In this document: in pieces, positions 1 to 8,586 of the stretch
Position numbering within the stretch: the stretch's first letter is position 1
Layout of the letters: each line of letters begins with the position of its first letter
Assembly (NCBI RefSeq): GCF_002112505.1
Contig: NZ_NEHW01000015.1
Location: 59,952 to 123,951, forward strand
Origin: Pseudomonas sp. R28(2017)
GTDB lineage: Bacteria > Pseudomonadota > Gammaproteobacteria > Pseudomonadales > Pseudomonadaceae
DNA length: 64,000 nucleotides
Direction: 5' to 3'
The notes under the pieces: model-generated
The model's input: the letters and a program-made list of their open reading frames with translations, nothing else
Told to the model about the DNA's origin: nothing
Database searches by the model: none
Position numbers and translations under genes: made by a program

Positions 1-1685
1 GCCAGCGGCACGTTGGGCTCTTCCATGAAGCCGAAGTGCAGGCTCACACGGTAAAACCCGGCGCCGAAGGCCTCGACCTCGAAACGCTTGCCGGCACTGA
101 CCCGTGGCTCGTCCTCGAACACCACGGTGAGCAGCACCACCTGCTCATGCAGCACCTGGTTGTGCAGCAGGTTGTGCAGCAAGGCGTGGGGCACCGCCTC
201 GGGGCGGGCGGAGAGGAACACGGCCGTGCCGCTGACGCGGTGCGGCGGCTGCGCCTGCAGGCTGGCGATGAACAGCTCCAGCGGCAGCGAATGCTCGTCC
301 AGCCGCTCGACGATGATCTTGCGCCCGCGCTTCCAGGTGGTCATCAGCACGAACAGCGCCACGCCGGCGATGACCGGGAAGGCACCGCCCTGGAAAATCT
401 TCGGGGCGTTGGCGGCAAAGTACAGGCTGTCGACCAGCAGCAAGGCCAGCAACATCGGCACCGCCAGCCAGCGTGGCGCCTTCCACAGCAGCAGCACCAC
501 CGCCGAGGCCAGCAGCGTGGTGATCAGCATGGTGCCGGTCACCGCCACGCCATAGGCCGCCGCCAGTGCCCCGGACGACTCGAAGCCGACCACCAGCAGC
601 ACCACGCCGACCATCAGCGCCCAGTTGACCATGCCCACATAGATCTGCCCCTGCTCCTCGCTGGAGGTGTGCTGGATGAACATGCGCGGCACATAGCCCA
701 GCTGGATGGCCTGGCGGGTCATGGAAAACGCCCCGGAAATCACCGCCTGGGAGGCGATGATGGTGGCCAGCGTGGCCAGCCCGACCATCGGCAGCAGGGC
801 CCAGTCGGGCGCCAGCAGGTAGAAGGGGTTGCGCACCGCCTCCGGGTTGCCGAGGATCAGCGCCCCTTGGCCGAAGTAGTTAAGCACCAGCCCCGGCAGC
901 ACCAGCAGGAACCAGGCCCGGGCAATCGGCTTGCGGCCGAAGTGGCCCATGTCGGCGTACAGCGCTTCGGCACCGGTCAGCGCCAGCACCACGGCGCCGA
1001 GAATGGCCACGCCCATGCCCGGATGCAGGATGAAGAACCTCACCGCCCACACCGGGCTGAGCGCCTGCAGCACCTCCGGGCGCTGGACGATGCCGTGCAC
1101 GCCCAGCGCGCCGAGCACCACGAACCACAACACCATGATCGGCCCGAACAGAATGCCGATGCGCGCGGTGCCGTGTTTCTGGATCAGGAACAGTGCCACC
1201 AGCACCACCACCGCCAGCGGCACGATCCAATGCTCGATGCCGTCGAACGCCAGTTGCAAGCCCTCCACGGCCGACAACACCGAGATGGCCGGGGTGATCA
1301 TGCTGTCGCCATAGAACAGCGCGGCGCCGAACAGGCCGAGCAGCACCAGCCCCCTGCCCAGCCGCTTGCAGGGTGCCGCCGCGCGGTGCGCCAGTGCCGT
1401 CAGGGCCATGATGCCGCCTTCGCCCTGGTTGTCGGCGCGCAGGATGAACAGCACATACTTGAGCGACACCACCCACAGCAGTGACCAGAACACCAACGAC
1501 AGCACGCCGAGCACACCGGCGCTGTTGGCCTGCACGCCGTAGTGCCCGGCGAACACTTCCTTGAGGGTGTACAACGGGCTGGTGCCGATGTCGCCATAGA
1601 CCACGCCAACAGCGGCGACGAGCATGCCGACGGCGGAAGATTTGCTGGGTTGGGGTGGGTTTGCTGCGACGGCGGACTGGCTCAC
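1..1685 (-). CDS. kup: Kup-type low-affinity K+ transporter (C-terminus cut by window edge)
   Basis: This is a potassium:proton symporter of the inner membrane (KUP/HAK/KT family). Reading leftward from a GTG at 1685, the protein begins MSQSAVAANPPQP and enters the family signature GVVYGDIGTSPLYTLKEVF in the first membrane segment. Later hydrophobic segments include FYGDSMITPAISVLSA and GAEALYADMGHFG, both typical of Kup. About 561 codons are present and no stop is reached; family members are about 620-640 residues, so the last cytoplasmic ~75 residues lie outside. The GTG start is chosen because it gives the normal short N-terminal tail; its ribosome site (AGAGAAG) is modest. An internal Met about 20 codons later would cut into the signature's lead-in and is less likely. 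Confidence 0.93.
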   Translation of the reverse strand, partial: MSQSAVAANPPQPSKSSAVGMLVAAVGVVYGDIGTSPLYTLKEVFAGHYGVQANSAGVLGVLSLVFWSLLWVVSLKYVLFILRADNQGEGGIMALTALAHRAAAPCKRLGRGLVLLGLFGAALFYGDSMITPAISVLSAVEGLQLAFDGIEHWIVPLAVVVLVALFLIQKHGTARIGILFGPIMVLWFVVLGALGVHGIVQRPEVLQALSPVWAVRFFILHPGMGVAILGAVVLALTGAEALYADMGHFGRKPIARAWFLLVLPGLVLNYFGQGALILGNPEAVRNPFYLLAPDWALLPMVGLATLATIIASQAVISGAFSMTRQAIQLGYVPRMFIQHTSSEEQGQIYVGMVNWALMVGVVLLVVGFESSGALAAAYGVAVTGTMLITTLLASAVVLLLWKAPRWLAVPMLLALLLVDSLYFAANAPKIFQGGAFPVIAGVALFVLMTTWKRGRKIIVERLDEHSLPLELFIASLQAQPPHRVSGTAVFLSARPEAVPHALLHNLLHNQVLHEQVVLLTVVFEDEPRVSAGKRFEVEAFGAGFYRVSLHFGFMEEPNVPL

Positions 1686-2182
1686 GAAAGGCTTCTCTGG
1701 ACTGGCGGTTGGAAATGCATGCCATCCCTGAGCATCGCGCGGTCAGTATCCCTGCAGGCCGTCGGGGCTGTCGTAAAAAGAGCGTAAAAAATCAGGGGGA
1801 TGTGTTGGGGGCGGTTGGGTTTCAGGGGTGTTCGCCTTGAGAGGTTCAGCGGCCATGAGATCGAGCGCCGCCCGCGCGGCGCATCGCGAGCTGCGCTCGC
1901 TCCTACGTTTGTTTCGGGCCAATTATTCCTGCGGGATATGCGCGCGAACGCCTTGGCGCCTGACTCGATATCGAGTCGTACAAACCAGGCGGTCGCGCGC
2001 GCCTGTCACAGGCGTTACTGGCCAGAAACAAACGTAGGAGCGAGCGCAGCTCGCGATGCGCCGCGCGGGCGGCGCTCGATCTCACAGGCGCTGCAAATCT
2101 CCCGACAGGCACTTGGGAGCCTTCACGCAATCCCACGACAACCTGTATGGTTGTCGCTACCGAGCAAACCCCGGAGACCCCC
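1686..2182. other. Intergenic region between kup and ABC transporter, dominated by a large palindrome
   Basis: This roughly 500-bp gap separates two divergently transcribed genes and must carry both promoters. Its centre is occupied by the 229-bp palindromic element described separately. I see no convincing gene; short ORFs here only read through the palindrome arms. Confidence 0.7.
1856..2084. repeat. 229-bp near-perfect palindromic element (REPIN/BIME-like)
   Basis: The outer arms at 1856-1919 and 2021-2084 are inverted copies of one another, about 64 bp each, with essentially one mismatch. Each contains a nested stem TCGCGAGCTGCGCTCGC next to CCGCCCGCGCGGCGC and ends in CTACGTTTGTTTC. The interior (1920-2020) is also imperfectly symmetric, and the exact centre is the perfect palindrome GACTCGATATCGAGTC at 1962-1977. 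The symmetry axis of the arms and of the core coincide at about 1970. This resembles paired REP sequences, but the symmetric interior is unusual. Confidence 0.85.
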
Positions 2183-4036
2183 ATGTTTCGCGCCTTTGAA
2201 CGCTGGCTCGACCCTTTCCCGCCGGACGAGGTACCGCCACCCCCGGTCGGCCTGCTGCGTTTTCTGTGGGCCTGCACCCGCGGTGCCCGCGGCTACATCC
2301 TGGCGCTGGCGCTGTTCAGTGCCGGTGTGTCGATCTACGAAGCCTGGCTGTTTTCCTTCCTCGGCCAGGTGGTGGACCTGCTCTCCCACTGGCAGGCCGG
2401 CGGTGGCGTGAGCGCAGAAGAAAGCCGTGTGCTGTGGGGCGTCGGCCTGCTGCTGATCGCCAGCATCGTGCTGGTGGCCTTGCGCACGCTGATGCAGCAC
2501 CAGGTGCTGGCGATCAACCTGCCACTGCGCCTGCGCTGGGACTTCCACCGGCTGATGCTGCGCCAGAGCCTGTCGTTCTTCTCCGACGAGTTTTCCGGCC
2601 GGGTCACCACCAAGGTGATGCAGACCGCGCTGGCCGTGCGTGAAGTGCTGTTCACGGTGATCGAGATCGTGCCGGGCATCGGTGTGTACTTCATCGCCAT
2701 CATCGCCCTGGCCGGTGGTTTTGCCGCCAAGCTGATGCTGCCGTTCATTGCCTGGCTCGCGCTGTTCGGCCTGGCCATGCTGTATTTCGTGCCGCGCCTG
2801 GGCAAGGTCGGCCAGGAACAGGCCCATGCGCGCTCGTCGATGACCGGGCGCGTTTCCGACGCCTACACCAACATCACCACCGTGAAGCTGTTTTCCCACT
2901 CCAGGCGCGAGGCGCATTTCGCCCGGGCGGCGATGGAAGACTTCAAGCAGACCGGCTTTCGCCAGATGCGCCTGGTCAGCCAGTTCGAAATCGTCAACCA
3001 GGCACTGGTGGTCGGGCTGATTTTCGGCGCCGGCGGCTACGCCCTGTGGCTGTGGCACCAGGGCCAGGTCGGTACCGGCGCGGTGGCCGCGATCACGGCC
3101 ATGGCCCTGCGCATCAACGGCATGTCGCACTGGATCATGTGGCAGATGACCTCGCTGTTCGAGAACATCGGCACCGTGCAGGACGGCATGGCCACCCTCA
3201 CCCGCGGGCCCAAGGTGCAGGACGCGCCGGATGCCGGCGTGCTGGAAACCCGCGGTGGCGCGGTGACCTTCGACAATGTCAGCTTCAACTACAACGGCGA
3301 GCGCCAGGTGCTCGATGGCCTGAGCCTGAGCATCCATCCTGGCGAAAAGGTCGGCCTGGTGGGCCGCTCCGGTGCCGGCAAGTCGACGCTGATCAACCTG
3401 CTGCTGCGCTTCTATGACGTGGACCGCGGCGAGATCCGCATCGACGGGCAGAACATCGCCCGCGTCACCCAGGACAGCCTGCGCAGCGCCATCGGCATGG
3501 TCACCCAGGACACCTCGCTGCTGCACCGCTCGATCCGCGACAACATCGCCTACGGCCGCCCCGAGGCCAGCGAGGCGCAGATCCAGCGCGCCGCCGTCAA
3601 CGCCCAGGCCGATGGCTTCATCCGCCAGCTCAGCGACCGTGACGGCCACAGCGGCTACGACACCCTGGTGGGCGAACGCGGCATCAAGCTTTCAGGCGGC
3701 CAGCGGCAACGCATCGCCATCGCCCGGGTGATGCTCAAGAACGCCCCGATCCTGCTGCTGGACGAAGCCACCAGTGCCCTGGACTCGGAAGTCGAGGTGG
3801 CCATCCAGGAGAGCCTCGACGAGATGATGCAGGGCAAGACGGTGATCGCCATCGCCCACCGGCTGTCCACCATCGCCGCCATGGACCGGCTGATCGTGAT
3901 GGATGAGGGGCGCATCATCGAGCAAGGTACCCATAACGAACTGCTGGCGAAGAACGGCACCTATGCGCGGCTTTGGCAGCACCAGAGCGGTGGCTTCCTG
4001 GGTGAGGATCAGGGGGTGGCCGAGGCGCTGGAGTAG
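2183..4036 (+). CDS. ABC transporter, fused permease and ATPase (exporter half-transporter)
   Basis: This is a type IV (MsbA-like) ABC exporter subunit with an N-terminal six-helix membrane domain and a C-terminal ATPase, expected to work as a homodimer in the inner membrane. In the ATPase the Walker A GRSGAGKST lies near residue 393, the signature LSGGQRQRIAIAR near 503, Walker B ILLLDEATSALD near 523 and the switch histidine in IAIAHRLST near 557. Length is 617 residues, normal for the family. I start at 2183 because a GGAG lies 7 bases upstream; an in-frame GTG 12 codons earlier has no ribosome site. The substrate cannot be deduced. Its 3' end overlaps the convergent creatininase-family gene by 28 bp. 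Confidence 0.92.
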   Translation: MFRAFERWLDPFPPDEVPPPPVGLLRFLWACTRGARGYILALALFSAGVSIYEAWLFSFLGQVVDLLSHWQAGGGVSAEESRVLWGVGLLLIASIVLVALRTLMQHQVLAINLPLRLRWDFHRLMLRQSLSFFSDEFSGRVTTKVMQTALAVREVLFTVIEIVPGIGVYFIAIIALAGGFAAKLMLPFIAWLALFGLAMLYFVPRLGKVGQEQAHARSSMTGRVSDAYTNITTVKLFSHSRREAHFARAAMEDFKQTGFRQMRLVSQFEIVNQALVVGLIFGAGGYALWLWHQGQVGTGAVAAITAMALRINGMSHWIMWQMTSLFENIGTVQDGMATLTRGPKVQDAPDAGVLETRGGAVTFDNVSFNYNGERQVLDGLSLSIHPGEKVGLVGRSGAGKSTLINLLLRFYDVDRGEIRIDGQNIARVTQDSLRSAIGMVTQDTSLLHRSIRDNIAYGRPEASEAQIQRAAVNAQADGFIRQLSDRDGHSGYDTLVGERGIKLSGGQRQRIAIARVMLKNAPILLLDEATSALDSEVEVAIQESLDEMMQGKTVIAIAHRLSTIAAMDRLIVMDEGRIIEQGTHNELLAKNGTYARLWQHQSGGFLGEDQGVAEALE

Positions 4037-4782
4037 CCCGGTCTGCTTTCGCTGCTGAACGCATCCACGGCCTTCACCAGCCCTTGCGCCGCCAGCCGGA
4101 CCAGTGCCTCGCCCTTCTCCGGCGAAGCCTGGCCCGGGTCGGAGCCCATCCGCCCGTCCGGGTGGCGCGCGCGAAAATCCAAGGCCTCGCGGATGGGGCC
4201 CCAGTTGGCGATCGGCGGTGCATAGTCGGCGCTCTTGATGCAATCCGGATAGGCCCACTGGGTCACGGCAATTTCCGAGGGCGTGGCATGGATGCCGTGC
4301 CCTGTCGGGAACTGTTCCTTGGCCAGCGCGTCGACGCCTTCCAGGTCCCACCAGTTGCACAGCTTCAAGGCAAACCCCGCCGGGCGACGGGCGAAACTGG
4401 CTTCGGCGTAGATCTCCGAGAATGCCGCCTCGATCGAGGCCACGTTGCCGCCATGGCCGTTGAGAAACAGGATCTTCTCGAAGCCATGCACCGCCAGCGA
4501 ACGAATCCAGTCGGTGATCGCGGCCATGAAGGTCGATGGCCTGAGCGAGATCGTGCCGGGGAAGCCAAGGTGGTGCTGGGCCATGCCGATGTTGAAGGTC
4601 GGCGCGATGAGGATATCGGCGGTTTTCTGCGCCTCGAAGGCGATGATCTGCGGGCACATCCAGTCGGTGCCCAACAACCCCGTCGGCCCGTGCTGCTCGT
4701 TGGAGCCGATCGGGATGACGATGGTGCGGCTGCGCTGGAGGAATCGTTCGGTTTCAACCCAGGTCGATTGATGTAGAAGCAT
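4009..4782 (-). CDS. Creatininase-family amidohydrolase
   Basis: This is a metal-dependent amidohydrolase of the creatininase superfamily, 257 residues, cytosolic (no signal peptide). The metal site is visible as IPIGSNEQHGPTGLLGTD near residues 24-41 (Glu, His and Asp ligands), followed by FLNGHGGN near 107. Family members hydrolyse creatinine, formamidopyrimidines, riboflavin-pathway intermediates or mycofactocin peptides; nothing here selects among these. The start at 4782 has an AGAGGGA ribosome site 7 bases away. The gene is divergent from the Ohr-like gene and shares its upstream region, which carries three TAAC repeats. Its 3' end overlaps the convergent ABC transporter gene. Confidence 0.88.
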   Translation of the reverse strand: MLLHQSTWVETERFLQRSRTIVIPIGSNEQHGPTGLLGTDWMCPQIIAFEAQKTADILIAPTFNIGMAQHHLGFPGTISLRPSTFMAAITDWIRSLAVHGFEKILFLNGHGGNVASIEAAFSEIYAEASFARRPAGFALKLCNWWDLEGVDALAKEQFPTGHGIHATPSEIAVTQWAYPDCIKSADYAPPIANWGPIREALDFRARHPDGRMGSDPGQASPEKGEALVRLAAQGLVKAVDAFSSESRPGYSSASATP

Positions 4783-4893
4783 CGTGGTTCCCTCTCGGTA
4801 GGTGGCTGACCGGTAACACCAGGGCAGTGATAGCACCCACCGGCCCCGGCCAACAGGATACGAAGGTATCGATGCTGCCCCGCAGTGGCCGCG

Positions 4894-4924
4894 GCTAATA
4901 ACAGCTAACAGCAGATAACGGGCA
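4894..4924. promoter_or_regulatory. Triple 10-bp-spaced direct repeat, copy 1
   Basis: Three units (GCTAATA, GCTAACA, AGATAAC) begin at 4894, 4904 and 4914, and are followed by GGGCA. The same three-unit arrangement recurs at 8474-8504. Ten-base spacing puts the units on one face of the helix, as for OmpR/PhoB-type regulators. Two winged-helix proteins encoded nearby could bind it. Confidence 0.55.
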
Positions 4925-4980
4925 GTCCACCGCCCGGCGCCGCACGCTGGAGGCCAGAGCACGGATCACGAGAATTACCC

Positions 4981-5397
4981 ATGCCGAGTGTCGAAAAACT
5001 CCTGTACAGCGCACGCACCCATACCCGCGGTGGCCGCGACGGTGTCGGCTGCAGCGATGACGGGCGGCTGCAACTTAAACTGTCACCGCCCGGCGTGCCG
5101 GCCAACGGCAGCAACCCCGAGCAACTGTTCGCCGTCAGCTGGTCCGCCTCGTTCCTCAGCGCCCTGCGCCACGCCTGCAACGCCCGCAAGCTCGCCTTCC
5201 CGGAAGCCGCCGCCGTCGACGCCCAGGTCGAGCTGCTGCACGCCGAGCAGGGGTTCTTCCTGCGCGCGCACTTCACCGTGACGCTGCCGGACATCTCGCC
5301 GGAGGTTGCCGAAGTGCTGGTGCAGGCCGCCCAGCACAACTGCCCCTACTCCAAGGCTACCCGCGGCAACATTGCCGTGACGCTCAGCGTAGCCTGA
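4981..5397 (+). CDS. Ohr/OsmC-family protein lacking the peroxidatic cysteine
   Basis: This is a 138-residue protein of the Ohr subfamily, which normally reduces organic hydroperoxides with a Cys pair. The family landmark NPEQLFAV is present at about residues 45-52, and the second (resolving) cysteine motif NCPYSKATRGNI is at about 119-130. At the position of the peroxidatic cysteine (usually GYAACF or GYSACF) the sequence is SWSASF, so the catalytic Cys is replaced by Ser. A Cys five residues further (RHAC) is not at the family position. The protein may therefore be a hydroperoxide or ligand sensor, or use different chemistry. It lies 92 bp before a response regulator and kinase on the same strand, probably co-transcribed. 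Confidence 0.85.
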   Translation: MPSVEKLLYSARTHTRGGRDGVGCSDDGRLQLKLSPPGVPANGSNPEQLFAVSWSASFLSALRHACNARKLAFPEAAAVDAQVELLHAEQGFFLRAHFTVTLPDISPEVAEVLVQAAQHNCPYSKATRGNIAVTLSVA

Positions 5398-5489
5398 GCC
5401 CGGCACCGACACCTTGATGCAATGGCGCGCCTGGCAGGCAACCGTTACAAGAGTGCGCTTCAAGGTGCAAGACGCATGAGGTGGGGCAG

Positions 5490-6230
5490 ATGGAGCACGT
5501 GGATCACGTCCTGATCGTCGACGACGATCGCGAGATCAGGGAGCTGGTGGGCAACTACCTGCGCAAGAATGGCCTGCGCGCCACCGTCATGGCCGACGGC
5601 AGGCAGATGCGCAGTTTCCTCGAGTCCAACCGTGTCGACCTGATCGTGCTGGACATCATGATGCCCGGCGACGACGGCCTGCTGCTGTGCCGCGAGCTGC
5701 GCGCCGGCAAGCACAAGACCACGCCGGTGCTGATGCTCACCGCACGCAATGAAGAGGCCGACCGCATCGTCGGCCTGGAGATGGGCGCGGACGATTACCT
5801 GGTCAAGCCGTTTGCCGCCCGTGAATTGCTGGCGCGGATCAATGCGGTGCTGCGCCGCACGCGCATGCTGCCGCCCAACCTGGTCGTCAGCGAGGCCGGG
5901 CGGTTGCTGGCGTTTGGCAGCTGGCGGCTGGACACCACCGCCCGCCACCTGCTCGACAGCGAAGACACCGTCGTCGCCTTGAGCGGTGCGGAATACCGCC
6001 TGCTGCGGGTGTTCGTCGACCACCCGCAGCGGGTGCTCAGCCGCGACCAGTTGCTCAACCTGACCCAGGGCCGTGACGCCGACCTGTTCGACCGCTCGAT
6101 CGACCTGCTGGTCAGCCGTTTGCGCCAACGCCTGGGCGATGACGCCCGCGACCCCGCCTACGTGAAGACCGTGCGCAGCGAAGGCTATGTGTTCGCCTAC
6201 GCCGTACAGATCCTCGGGGAACCCGCATGA
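5490..6230 (+). CDS. OmpR-family response regulator
   Basis: This is a DNA-binding response regulator of 246 residues with a receiver domain and a winged-helix effector domain. The acidic pocket VDDDREI is at residues 9-15, the phospho-acceptor Asp (VLDIMMPG) at about 55 and the conserved Lys (LVKPF) at about 105. The C-terminal half contains LSGAEYRLLRVFVDHP and SRDQLLNLTQGRD and ends with YVKTVRSEGYVFA, all typical of OmpR-type domains. I place the start at 5490 (ATG) because GAGGTGGGG lies just before it; the GTG at 5481 falls inside that ribosome site. The stop overlaps the kinase start (ATGA), so the pair is translationally coupled. Confidence 0.95.
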   Translation: MEHVDHVLIVDDDREIRELVGNYLRKNGLRATVMADGRQMRSFLESNRVDLIVLDIMMPGDDGLLLCRELRAGKHKTTPVLMLTARNEEADRIVGLEMGADDYLVKPFAARELLARINAVLRRTRMLPPNLVVSEAGRLLAFGSWRLDTTARHLLDSEDTVVALSGAEYRLLRVFVDHPQRVLSRDQLLNLTQGRDADLFDRSIDLLVSRLRQRLGDDARDPAYVKTVRSEGYVFAYAVQILGEPA

Positions 6231-7552
6231 AACCTGCACGCTGGCCACGCACCCTGGCCTCCCGGCTGTCGCTGATCTTCCTGGTCAGCCTGGTGATCGC
6301 CCACGGCCTGTCCTTCGGCCTGCAGTTCTACGAACGCTACCAGAGCGCCAAGACCCTGATGCTGGGCAACCTGGAACAGGACCTGAGCACCACGGTGGCG
6401 GTACTCGAACGCCTGCCCGCCGAGGAGCGCAAGGCCTGGCTGCCGCGCTTCGTGCACCCCAACTACCGCTACCAGCTGGATGAAGGGCTGCCCGGCACGC
6501 CGCTGGACATGGCCGCGCCGCCCGAGTTCGTGCGCTCCATGGAAGCGACCCTGGGCCGCGAGTACAGTTTGCACTACACCCAGCTGGCGGACCTGCGCCC
6601 GCACTACCAGGCGCACTTTCGCCTGCACGACGGCAGCCCGCTGACCATCGATGTGCGCCCTTCCATCTCGCCGCTTTCGCCGTGGCTGCCGCTGGTGCTG
6701 GTCGGCCAGCTGTTGCTGCTGCTGGGGTGTACCTGGCTGGCGGTGCGCACGGCGATACGCCCATTGACGCACCTGTCCAGGGCTGTCGACACCCTGGACC
6801 CCAACGGCGGTGGCACGCGCCTGGATGAGTCCGGCCCGGTGGAGGTGGCCTACGCTGCCGTGGCCTTCAACACCCTGCAGGCACGCATCGCCGCCCATGT
6901 GAAAGAGCGCATGCAACTGCTGGCGGCCATCTCCCACGACCTGCAAACGCCGATCACCCGCATGAAGCTGCGTGCCGAACTGATGGAAGACTCGCTGGAA
7001 AAGGACAAGCTGTGGAACGACCTGAGCGAGATGCAGCACCTGGTCCAGGAAGGCGTGGCGTATGCCCGCAGCATGGACAGCGCGACCGAAGTCAGCCGGC
7101 GCATCGATGTGCAGGCGTTTCTGCAAAGCCTGGTATTCGACTACCTGGATACCGGCAAGCCGGTGCGCCTGGAGATGGCCGGCGACGCCGTCCTCGAAAC
7201 CCGCCCCCATGCCCTGCGCCGGTTGCTGGTGAACCTGGTGGACAACGCCCTGAAATATGCCGAGGACGTCGAGATCGCGGTGTTCAGGCCAAGCCGCGGG
7301 CAGCTGGCCATTCACGTTCTCGACCGTGGCCCGGGGATCCCTGACGACCTGCTGGCCGAAGTGCTCAAGCCTTTCTATCGCCTGGAGAGCTCGCGCAACC
7401 GCGACACTGGTGGCACCGGGCTGGGCCTGGCGATTTCCCAGCAGCTGGCGCTGTCGCTGCAGGGCGCGCTGGTGTTGCACAACCGCGAGGGCGGCGGGCT
7501 GTGTGCGCAACTGACACTCCCCGCGCCGGTCACCGAGCCGGTCGGCAACTGA
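6227..7552 (+). CDS. Sensor histidine kinase (EnvZ-like)
   Basis: This is an inner-membrane kinase, 441 residues, partner of the upstream OmpR-type regulator. One membrane segment lies at about residues 12-32 and a second at about 148-172 (LVLVGQLLLLLGCTWLAV), enclosing a periplasmic sensor of about 115 residues. A HAMP-like linker follows, then the H-box AAISHDLQTPITRMKL with phosphorylated His at about 237. The ATPase boxes are LLVNLVDNALKYAE, DRGPGIP and GGTGLGLAIS. The layout matches the EnvZ/PfeS/BasS group. The ligand is unknown; the linked Ohr-like gene suggests an oxidant or hydrophobic signal, but that is inference. Confidence 0.94.
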   Translation: MKPARWPRTLASRLSLIFLVSLVIAHGLSFGLQFYERYQSAKTLMLGNLEQDLSTTVAVLERLPAEERKAWLPRFVHPNYRYQLDEGLPGTPLDMAAPPEFVRSMEATLGREYSLHYTQLADLRPHYQAHFRLHDGSPLTIDVRPSISPLSPWLPLVLVGQLLLLLGCTWLAVRTAIRPLTHLSRAVDTLDPNGGGTRLDESGPVEVAYAAVAFNTLQARIAAHVKERMQLLAAISHDLQTPITRMKLRAELMEDSLEKDKLWNDLSEMQHLVQEGVAYARSMDSATEVSRRIDVQAFLQSLVFDYLDTGKPVRLEMAGDAVLETRPHALRRLLVNLVDNALKYAEDVEIAVFRPSRGQLAIHVLDRGPGIPDDLLAEVLKPFYRLESSRNRDTGGTGLGLAISQQLALSLQGALVLHNREGGGLCAQLTLPAPVTEPVGN

Positions 7553-7561
7553 TGGCCGCCT

Positions 7562-8377
7562 TCAGCGTGCAGCCAGGAACGCGCTGGGCGACTCGCCCAT
7601 CACCCGGCGAAACAGGTTGCTGAACGCACTGGCGCTGGCGTACCCCAACGCCCGGGCCACGGCCCCGATCGCTTCGCCGTTGTCGAGCCGGTCCAGGGCA
7701 CTGGCCAGGCGCACCTGCTGCACCCACTGGCGGAAGGTCATGCCGGTCTGCCTGAGGAACAGCCGGATCAGCGTGCGCGGGCTGGCACCCACCGTGTCCG
7801 CCCAGTATTCGAGGGTGCGGGCATGCCCGGGGGCCTCGACGATGGCGTTGCAGATCAGCAGCAGGCGCCGGTCGGTCGGCCAGGGAATCTGCAGCGGCAA
7901 GGTCCGCGCAGCCGCCAGTTCGTCGAGGATCAACGCCACCACATGGGCATTGCGCCCCGCCAGTTCGTACTCGATGGGCTGGCCGGCCAGCACCAGGATC
8001 AGCTCGCGCAACAGCGTGGATACCTCCAGCACCCGGCAGCGCTCACCGAAGCGTGCGGCAAGGTCGGCCTGGATGTAGATCGAGCGCATGCTCACCGCGC
8101 CCAGCATCAGCTGGTCATGCACAACGCCCGCCGGGATCCACAGCGCGCGCCTGGGGGGCAGGAACCACAGGCCGTCGTCCGTCGCCACCCGCATGACACC
8201 GTGGGTGGCGTACAACAGTTGGCCGTGACGGTGGGTGTGTGGCGTGTTGTAGGCCCCGGCCGGCTGGTTGCGCACCAGCGCCGTCATCGGCAAGGCGACA
8301 TCCTGGTAGTCGCGGTAGTCCTCGCTGCGCCCATCCAGTGCTTCGGCCTGGCCGGGCGTGCGTGCATCCGTGTTCAT
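7562..8377 (-). CDS. AraC-family transcriptional regulator with cupin sensor domain
   Basis: This is a 271-residue one-component regulator. The N-terminal half has a cupin-type ligand fold (NTPHTHRHGQLLYATHGVMR, then WFLPPRRALWIPAGVVHD). The C-terminal half has two helix-turn-helix motifs (LEYWADTVGASPRTLIRLF and GEAIGAVARALGYASASAF, ending SNLFRRVMGESPSAFLAAR). The GGAGTGAGCA ribosome site before 8377 supports the start. It is convergent with the preceding histidine kinase and divergent from the sigma-region-2 gene; the second TAAC triple repeat lies about 100 bp upstream of it. Confidence 0.93.
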   Translation of the reverse strand: MNTDARTPGQAEALDGRSEDYRDYQDVALPMTALVRNQPAGAYNTPHTHRHGQLLYATHGVMRVATDDGLWFLPPRRALWIPAGVVHDQLMLGAVSMRSIYIQADLAARFGERCRVLEVSTLLRELILVLAGQPIEYELAGRNAHVVALILDELAAARTLPLQIPWPTDRRLLLICNAIVEAPGHARTLEYWADTVGASPRTLIRLFLRQTGMTFRQWVQQVRLASALDRLDNGEAIGAVARALGYASASAFSNLFRRVMGESPSAFLAAR

Positions 8378-8473
8378 TGCTCACTCCTGCAGGTTGTCAC
8401 TTGGCCGATACATTCTGGCATTTATCGTCAGCGATGCCTCGCTACGATGCCGTTGGCTCGGCCCGTTGAGCAC

Positions 8474-8504
8474 GCTAACAGAAGCTAACAGCGCATAACT
8501 GGCA
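8474..8504. promoter_or_regulatory. Triple 10-bp-spaced direct repeat, copy 2
   Basis: The units GCTAACA, GCTAACA and GCATAAC begin at 8474, 8484 and 8493 and are followed by TGGCA. Spacing and order match the copy at 4894-4924 (shared GCTAACAGC, ATAAC and GGCA segments). The site lies 83 bp before the sigma-region-2 gene and about 100 bp before the divergent AraC gene. Confidence 0.55.
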
Positions 8505-8586
8505 CTCGCCGCCAATGCCGCTCAGGCTGGACGCTCGCCACCGTGTGCGCTGGCAAGTCGATAGATGACGTAGAAGGAATCCGCTG

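Noticed and set aside
36..1484. Long plus-strand ORF (482 codons) opposite kup
   Set aside because: It reads the antisense of kup, is rich in His, Gln, Arg and Gly with no domain character, and kup has clear family motifs.
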